Under the pieces are notes generated by a model that had not been told where the DNA came from, did no database searches, and saw only the letters and a list, made by a program, of their open reading frames with translations. Made by a program: the position numbers and the translations under genes. DNA of 64,000 bases from Pycnococcus provasolii (lineage: Eukaryota; Chlorophyta; Pseudoscourfieldiophyceae; Pseudoscourfieldiales; Pycnococcaceae): the NCBI GenBank assembly GCA_938743325.2, contig OW568874.1, forward strand, positions 310,001 through 374,000, read 5' to 3'. Shown in pieces: positions 58,585 to 64,000 of this stretch. Position 1 is the first letter of the stretch. The number at the start of each line of letters is the position of its first letter.

Positions 58585-60180
58585 ATGGCTGCCGTGTCCA
58601 CCATGAAGCCTACTCCGGCAGGTGCGCTCCCGGACTCCGGCGAATCCGCTCATCATCCTAATGGTAGTGGTGGTGACCTCTACCTTCGCTACAAGTCCCT
58701 CGAGCGCGCGTTGGAGTTTGTTGACATACAAGAGGAGTATATCAGAGGTGTGTCTTTTTGAGCTTTTTGTTTTGCATTTTTGTTTTGGGATGCGTTTGTT
58801 TTCTCGTTTTTTTGTTTTGATTTTTTGGATTCTTGTTGGATTCTTGTCGTTATTGTTGTTCTTCTCTGGCTTTGGCTTCTTCTTTTTTATTTTTTGTTGT
58901 TGTTTGGTTTGTCGTGGGTGTGTTCATGCTTGTGGTGGACGTTTTGCGTGTGGATGTTTCTTTTTGGTTTTGGTTTTGAGCTCTTCTTCTGCTTCCGAGT
59001 TGAGTTTGTATCTGAAGGAAGGTGGTTGCGAAAGCCAACCTTTTGACCGTTCGTGCCAACCAAAACGAATTAACTAACGCAACTTGAAAAATCCGCGTAC
59101 ATATGCACAGATGAGACGCGCAACCTGCGCCGAGAGCTTCTGCGCGCGCAGGAGGAGGTCAAGCGCATCCAGAGCGTGCCGCTGGTGATCGGACAGTTCC
59201 TCGAGATGGTGGACGCAAACAGCGGAATCGTCGGCTCAACCACAGGCTCCAACTACTACGTGCGCATTCTCAGCACGCTCAACCGCGAGCTGCTCAAGCC
59301 AAGCAGCTCCGTCGCACTGCACAGGCATAGCAACGCGCTCGTCGACATCCTGCCCCCGGAGGCGGACAGCAGCATCTCGCTGCTGGCAGACAACGAAAGG
59401 CCCGACATCAGCTACAGCGACATCGGAGGGAACGACATTCAAAAGCAGGAAATCAGGGAGGCGGTGGAACTGCCGCTCACGCACCACGACCTGTACCGTC
59501 AGATTGGTATCGACCCGCCTCGTGGCGTTCTGCTGTATGGGCCACCGGGAACTGGCAAGACGATGCTCGCTCAGGCGGTGGCACACCACACGACTGCGTC
59601 TTTCATCCGTGTTGTTGGCAGCGAATTCGTGCAGAAGTACCTAGGCGAGGGACCGCGCATGGTGCGCGACGTCTTCCGACTGGCGAAGGAGAATGCGCCG
59701 GCTATCATCTTCATCGACGAGATTGACGCGGTCGCCACAGCACGCTTCGACGCGCAGACGGGTGCGGATCGCGAGGTGCAGCGCATTCTCATGGAGTTGC
59801 TTAATCAGATGGACGGCTTCGATCAGAGCGTGAACGTCAAGGTGATTATGGCGACGAACCGCGCAGACACGCTCGATCCTGCGCTGCTGCGCCCTGGTCG
59901 TCTCGACCGTAAGATTGAGTTCCCAACTCCAGATCGGCGCCAGAAGCGTCTCGTGTTCCAGGTGTGCACTGGGGCCATGAACTTGGCGGACGAGGTGGAC
60001 TTGGAGGATTTGGTCGCACGGCCAGACAAGATCTCCGCCGCGGAGATTCGCAGCATTTGCCAGGAGGCTGGCATGCTTGCGGTGCGTAAGAATCGCTACG
60101 TGGTTTTGGCGAAGGACTTTGAGAAGGCTTACAAGACCACGGTGCGTAAGACGACGGACGAGTTTGAGTTTTACCAATAA
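58585..60180 (+). CDS. RPT3: 26S proteasome regulatory ATPase RPT3 (PSMC4)
   Basis: Exons 58585-58747 and 59111-60180 give 410 residues. The 363-base intron is GT-AG (donor GAG|GTGTGT, acceptor CACAG) and strongly T-rich; splicing joins QEEYIRG to [19 protein letters not shown], the conserved N-terminal coiled coil. The AAA+ core is complete: Walker A GPPGTGKT near 198, [18 protein letters not shown], Walker [10 protein letters not shown], the arginine-finger region and [24 protein letters not shown]. The C-terminus FEFYQ is an HbYX motif that docks into the 20S gate. Residue-level agreement with plant and human RPT3 is very high. It unfolds ubiquitinated substrates in the 19S particle. Confidence 0.97.
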
Positions 60181-60648
60181 AGTTCAGGGAGCAACTTTGG
60201 GAGAACTATCTTACCTTCTTTTATATCTTAAAAAAAGAGTAAAAAAACAAATAAACAACATTAGCCTCTCTACCCTAAATGAACACGCGACTGCGACTGG
60301 GAAGAATGCATCGAAGACTGCGACTGCGACTGCGAGGAGGCCATTCCTAAAATAGTCTAACCTTAGTAAAGGGAGAAATGCAGTACGCCCCCCGCGGGTT
60401 TCGTCGATCTGATCTAATTGCTGGTTATCAACCTAACCCCTAACCCTAACCCCTAACCCCTAACCCCTAACCCCTAACCCCTAACCCGGTTTCTCACCAG
60501 CATTTAGGTCGAGGAATAAAAGCGCCCAAAGCAAAGGGGGTTCCCCAAAGGGGGCTGCGGTTCCCGGCGCCGCCGCCGCCGCCGCCTCCCCTGTCCTGTA
60601 TCGCTGAACGTTCTCACACTGTGAACCTGTCGTCATTCATAAACCGTC
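60181..60648. promoter_or_regulatory. Intergenic region with telomere-like repeats upstream of NOP10
   Basis: About 470 bases. An A-rich stretch follows RPT3. A tandem array of CCCTAACCCCTAA-type units fills 60431-60487, with nine or so repeats, about 160-220 bases before the NOP10 start. A CCG run (60572-60590) follows. In plants the related telo-box is a promoter element of ribosome-biogenesis genes, so a regulatory role for NOP10 is plausible. Confidence 0.6.
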
Positions 60649-60849
60649 ATGTACCTCATGTACTACCTCGACCCTAGTGACTCTAACACGCGCATCTACA
60701 CGCTCAGCAAGACTGCACCCGACGGCACGCCCACGAAGTCCGCACACCCCGCGCGCTTCTCGCCGGACGACAAGTTCTCGGCGCAACGTATCTTGATTAA
60801 GAAACGCTTCTCCATCCTACCCACGCAAACTCCGGCGCACCCTCTCTAG
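60649..60849 (+). CDS. NOP10: NOP10, H/ACA snoRNP subunit
   Basis: A 66-residue protein, close to the 64 residues of human NOP10 (human starts MFLQYYLNE; here MYLMYYLDP). The core [18 protein letters not shown] and IKKRFSIL is nearly the same as in other eukaryotes. It binds dyskerin/Cbf5 and guides pseudouridylation of rRNA and snRNA, and in animals is part of telomerase. The gene lacks introns and ends 26 bases before the next gene. Confidence 0.95.
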   Translation: MYLMYYLDPSDSNTRIYTLSKTAPDGTPTKSAHPARFSPDDKFSAQRILIKKRFSILPTQTPAHPL

Positions 60850-60875
60850 CTCTACAGAGCAGCGCTGCTTGCTGG

Positions 60876-61241
60876 ATGAGCGCGGCGGGTTCGTTTTCTC
60901 GCGGTGGTAAGTCGAAAAACGTGTTCCTTACAGGGAAGCAGCAGCAGTGGTGGGAGGAAGAAGGATTGGGAGGAGACGCATGTGCGAAGAAGGATTCTTA
61001 TGATAGGACAACAACAAAAAAAAAACAAAAAACAAAAAACAAAAAAGCAACAAAATCAACTATGCAAGGTGGTGGTGGAGGTGGTGGTGGTGGATTTCAC
61101 GGGTGGTTGAAAAAGCTCAGGCAAAACGTCTTGGGACCGCCGCGTTTGAACCCGCCGAAACGAAACCTCTCCTTGCCCTACGAGTGCTACGGACAACCGT
61201 TCTACCGCGGAATCAAGGGCATTCGCGAGGACAAAGTGTAA
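60876..61241 (+). CDS. Small Gly-rich protein, probably spliced, function unknown
   Basis: Read through, the frame gives 121 residues, but a GTAAGT at 60907 and an AG at 61067-61068 define a likely 162-base intron. It contains a long A-rich and CAAAA-rich stretch that would otherwise encode poly-Lys. Splicing keeps the frame and leaves 67 residues: MSAAGSFSRG, a Gly run, then HGWLKKLRQNVLGPPRLNPP and a tail with YECYGQPFYRGIKG. The size, basic amphipathic start and Pro/Tyr-rich end resemble small mitochondrial inner-membrane complex subunits, but I do not recognise the family. It starts 26 bases after NOP10 and converges with VPS16 47 bases later. Confidence 0.6.
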   Translation: MSAAGSFSRGGKSKNVFLTGKQQQWWEEEGLGGDACAKKDSYDRTTTKKKQKTKNKKATKSTMQGGGGGGGGGFHGWLKKLRQNVLGPPRLNPPKRNLSLPYECYGQPFYRGIKGIREDKV

Positions 61242-61287
61242 AACAGTCTAACCTTACAAGAAGAAGTCAAATTTATGTGTTTTCGTA

Positions 61288-64000
61288 TCATGACGACGAA
61301 CTGCCACCGCCGCTCAAACCCTCGATGGTACTTAAGAGGCCCTCCATAGAAGCTCTCAGGTGAGGAGGTGCGACGTCACGAAGTTTCGCCAGCGCTCCGA
61401 CGTCCTTCGCCTTCGCAGCCTCCTCCGCAGCCTCACGAAGCATACCAGCCTTGGCGAATGCAGCGCTCCGAGAAGCGCCGTTCGGATGACGCTTGATGTG
61501 AGGAATTAAAGCCTCGCGAGGTGCATTCCACTCAAAGCAAACCTCCAGAAAGGCGTCGTGGCCGATGCCGCCGGGCTTTCGAGGATTCTCGCGAGCAAAC
61601 TTCTCCACGCCAGCCCAATCGCCGCTGCTCGCCAATCCGCGAAGACGCGTCCAGGAAAAGGCGCGGTCGCTCACTGAAAAGTCGCTCTTCAGCTTAGCTG
61701 CCTGCTTCGCATTCCCCGTCGCGAACAGGAGCTTGATCGTGTCGAGCACGCTCAGGCCGACGGCGTTCACCTCCATCTCCGCCTGCACTGTGAGCAAGCG
61801 CGCCTGCACCTCGCACATCGATGCACGCCATCCAGCATCCTTAGCATCGAGAGGCGTGGAGCTCGCCGTCGCCTGCTCTAGCAGATGATCTGGCGATGTC
61901 TCGCCGTCACCTGGGAACACGCCACCGCCACCGCCACTGGGCGCCTCCAAGGAAAGGCGCTTGGCATTTGTGAAGCGGCGAGCAGACACCGTCGCAAGCT
62001 CCTTGCGTGACGCAGCGCTAACCGCCTTCTTCGCCGCGATGGATGACAGCATGCCATCCTTCCAGGCATCCTCCGCAGCACCCGCATGGTCGCCTGCATG
62101 CAGGTACAAAGAGTTCAGAAGTTCTCGCGCGCTCTCCGCCTCCGCGAAAGCGTCCATCGAAGAAGGTGACGACGACGAGGCGGACGCCGCCGAAGATGCT
62201 GTCATCGACCCGCCAAGCTCGACAGCCGCCCTCAACGACGCGGCGAGGATGCGGCGGGCCACTGGTCGAGACGCGAGCAGGCCGAAGAACTCCACAAGCT
62301 TCACGTCCCTTTCAGCCTTGCGCCTAAGCTCCGCAAGGCAGCTTGCAACGAGCAGGCCGTCGCCAAACTTCAGCGCCTCGTCAAGGGCAGCCTTGCTGGA
62401 CCCTGTTGCAAGCAGCAGCGGCACGCGATCGCGGCACCGAGGCACGAGCTTCAGCAGCGACGCCGCCAACGCTGGTCTGCCGTGCTCACGGCACGCCGCC
62501 GCCGCGCCGACGAACGGCTGCGCGACGCGCGCGAGTGATGACGCCGAGAGGCATCCTAGCAACTTCTGCAGCACCGCCTCGTCCGCCTCTCCCTGGCTTG
62601 TCTCGAGTACGCGTCGACTCCAGTTCACCAGCACCTGCCGCAGCGTGCCTCGCCGAGCGCGCAGCACGTGGCAGCCCGCCGCAGCCTCGGCATGCATGTC
62701 GAGGTAGCACAAGAGGAGGCATAGCGCGTCGGGTCCCATGGCGATGAGCTGCGCGTGCGTGGGGCAGAGACGAGGCGCTGCGGCGCCGCTACCGCCGCCG
62801 CCACTGCGAACCGCGTTCAGCACCCATATGGCGTCACACGCGTCGCAAACTGCGCCTCGAGGCAAGGCTGCGCATGGATCGCGCGCCGCAGCGGCTGCTG
62901 CCTGCGCTGCTGCCGCGGCGTCGACTCCTGTTCCCGATGCTGCAGCTGCCGCGGCACGTGCTGCTTCGACGACAGACGACGTGTCCAACGAAGCCGCCGG
63001 ACGACGACCGCACATTGCCGCGCCAAACGTTGCCGCGCGCAGCAGCCGTCTCTGCAGCGCGGCGTCGAGGCTCGCGGCCGCCGCCTCAAGGCATTGCGCA
63101 CTTGCGGGTGCAATGTGAGCTCCGCCGCGCAGCACGTCATCGTCACTACCATTGCCTTCGCTGGCTAACCCCGATTCAGCCCTCGAGGCGGCGGCAGCCG
63201 CCTCCAGGCTCGCTGCCGCGGCTACCGCACCCCCGCCGCCACTTGCCGGAGCGTCAAGCTGCCTCACCGCGTCGAGCAAAAGCGCGCCCGGCGCCGCGGA
63301 ACCGGGTTCCAGGCACTTTCGCAGTGACGCCGGCACGCGCCTGACAAAAACGTGCTCGTTGCCGCACAGGAGGCGCATACCATCCACCTCCGTGACGCCG
63401 GCGATGCCATAGCATCGCGGCCCGAAGCTCGATCCCACGTTGATTGAAACGTGGTCGCCAGCGGGTCCTACAAGCACCACGTCCGGCGCCTCCTCGCCTC
63501 CTCCACACGCGCCATGCCAAGCGAGTGCGACAGCATCGCTGCCGCACCAAAGCACGAGATCCGGCACAGGTTGCGGGCCGGCGTGGCTCACGTCGCTCTC
63601 CGAGACGTAGCTTCGCAGGTCGCTCGTTGCAACGTGCACAGACCCTTCCGCGTTGGCGAGCGCGAGCAAGTTACCTCCCGGGCTCACGGCGATACGTACG
63701 ATACATCCAAATCGCTCAGGAAGTTGCTGGTCCACGCAACCTCCTCTCTGGTCGCACGCCAGATACATGCAGCGCGACGGCATGTCAGGCGCGTCGCCAG
63801 CGGGTGCCACGCTGATGTGCAGCTCCCCACGCCCGTGGCTCGTCTGCACGGGTGGCACGGCGGCAAGTGCGAGGACGGTGAAATTCTCGGAAGAAGTACT
63901 CCCGGTTTCGTCAATACCTCCGAACGGGTTGGTGGACGACACGTCGTGGTCGACTCCTCCTATCAAGCCTGACCACTCGGCGGGAATCTCGATGGTGCCA
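61288..64000 (-). CDS. VPS16: VPS16, HOPS/CORVET core subunit (5' end outside window)
   Basis: The frame is open from the right edge of the window (63999) to the stop at 61288, at least 903 residues; there is no credible start inside, so the gene begins beyond 64000. The N-terminal beta-propeller half includes IPAEWSGL at the edge, IVRIAVSPGGNLLALANAEG and LLCGNEHVFVRRVP. The C-terminal half is alpha-solenoid and matches the Vps16_C domain: SVLDTIKLLFATGNAKQAAK, FSWTRLRGLASSGDWAGVEKF, HDAFLEVCFEWNAPREALIP and AKAGMLREAAEEA. VPS16 binds VPS33 in the class C core used for endosome-lysosome/vacuole tethering. Large Ala/Ser/Gly insertions break the middle. It pairs functionally with the VPS39-type gene at 38758-42516. 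Confidence 0.9.
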   Translation of the reverse strand, partial: GTIEIPAEWSGLIGGVDHDVSSTNPFGGIDETGSTSSENFTVLALAAVPPVQTSHGRGELHISVAPAGDAPDMPSRCMYLACDQRGGCVDQQLPERFGCIVRIAVSPGGNLLALANAEGSVHVATSDLRSYVSESDVSHAGPQPVPDLVLWCGSDAVALAWHGACGGGEEAPDVVLVGPAGDHVSINVGSSFGPRCYGIAGVTEVDGMRLLCGNEHVFVRRVPASLRKCLEPGSAAPGALLLDAVRQLDAPASGGGGAVAAAASLEAAAAASRAESGLASEGNGSDDDVLRGGAHIAPASAQCLEAAAASLDAALQRRLLRAATFGAAMCGRRPAASLDTSSVVEAARAAAAAASGTGVDAAAAAQAAAAAARDPCAALPRGAVCDACDAIWVLNAVRSGGGGSGAAAPRLCPTHAQLIAMGPDALCLLLCYLDMHAEAAAGCHVLRARRGTLRQVLVNWSRRVLETSQGEADEAVLQKLLGCLSASSLARVAQPFVGAAAACREHGRPALAASLLKLVPRCRDRVPLLLATGSSKAALDEALKFGDGLLVASCLAELRRKAERDVKLVEFFGLLASRPVARRILAASLRAAVELGGSMTASSAASASSSSPSSMDAFAEAESARELLNSLYLHAGDHAGAAEDAWKDGMLSSIAAKKAVSAASRKELATVSARRFTNAKRLSLEAPSGGGGGVFPGDGETSPDHLLEQATASSTPLDAKDAGWRASMCEVQARLLTVQAEMEVNAVGLSVLDTIKLLFATGNAKQAAKLKSDFSVSDRAFSWTRLRGLASSGDWAGVEKFARENPRKPGGIGHDAFLEVCFEWNAPREALIPHIKRHPNGASRSAAFAKAGMLREAAEEAAKAKDVGALAKLRDVAPPHLRASMEGLLSTIEGLSGGGSSSS

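Noticed and set aside
60431-60487. True chromosome end
   Set aside because: The telomere-like array is short, degenerate, and flanked on both sides by intact housekeeping genes, so it is interstitial.

Overview
The window looks like nuclear DNA of a unicellular green alga, probably a small prasinophyte-type chlorophyte; the species cannot be fixed from sequence alone. The signs are tight gene packing on both strands, mostly intronless genes with a few short GT-AG introns, G/C-ending codons, SPPPP hydroxyproline-rich-protein repeats, plant-style Rubisco-methyltransferase-like SET proteins with transit-like leaders, and a full set of eukaryotic housekeeping genes (RPT3, NOP10, PEX19, snurportin, VPS16). 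No rRNA or tRNA gene, bacterial operon or CRISPR array was seen.

Layout. 0-6.4 kb: SET methyltransferase, DMT-family transporter, MYND/TPR/RING protein, and a PTPDC1-like phosphatase. 7.4-32 kb: a block of very large cell-surface genes: a spliced secreted LamG protein of 1452 residues; a proline-rich single-pass membrane protein with a cytoplasmic SAM domain; a thrombospondin-1/Notch-LNR protein flanked by two near-identical 0.5 kb direct repeats; and a polycystin-type channel of about 3576 residues with a beta-propeller, two polyproline stalks and five cysteine-linked Ig-like modules. A FAM86/METTL-type methyltransferase and the WASH subunit WASHC3 sit inside this block. 33-45.6 kb: PEX19, a sulfotransferase, an ankyrin protein, prolyl 4-hydroxylase with ShKT, a VPS39/TGFBRAP1-type tether, a second 2OG oxygenase with a repetitive acidic tail, and a membrane coiled-coil protein. 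46-64 kb: UBA-UAS-UBX protein, HAD hydrolase, snurportin, a split leucine-rich-repeat gene, RCC1-repeat protein, a SET protein lacking catalytic residues, PDCD2, an LYR-motif protein, RPT3, NOP10, a small spliced gene, and VPS16 running off the right edge.

Themes. (1) Surface and extracellular matrix: proline-rich proteins, a prolyl hydroxylase that could modify them, and adhesion-type modules. (2) Endomembrane traffic: VPS16 and a VPS39-type protein of HOPS/CORVET, WASHC3, PEX19 and the UBX protein. (3) Protein and RNA homeostasis: RPT3, NOP10, snurportin, PDCD2. PTPDC1 and polycystin are typical of lineages with cilia, so a flagellate stage is inferred.

Most worth a second look: TTAGGG/TTAGGGG-type motifs that recur about 40-220 bp upstream of many housekeeping genes; a LAGLIDADG/intein-like fragment between genes; an in-frame stop inside the thrombospondin gene; tandem TGA codons before a conserved-looking acidic tail in the second oxygenase; and the LRR gene split by a palindromic TGACG-rich segment.
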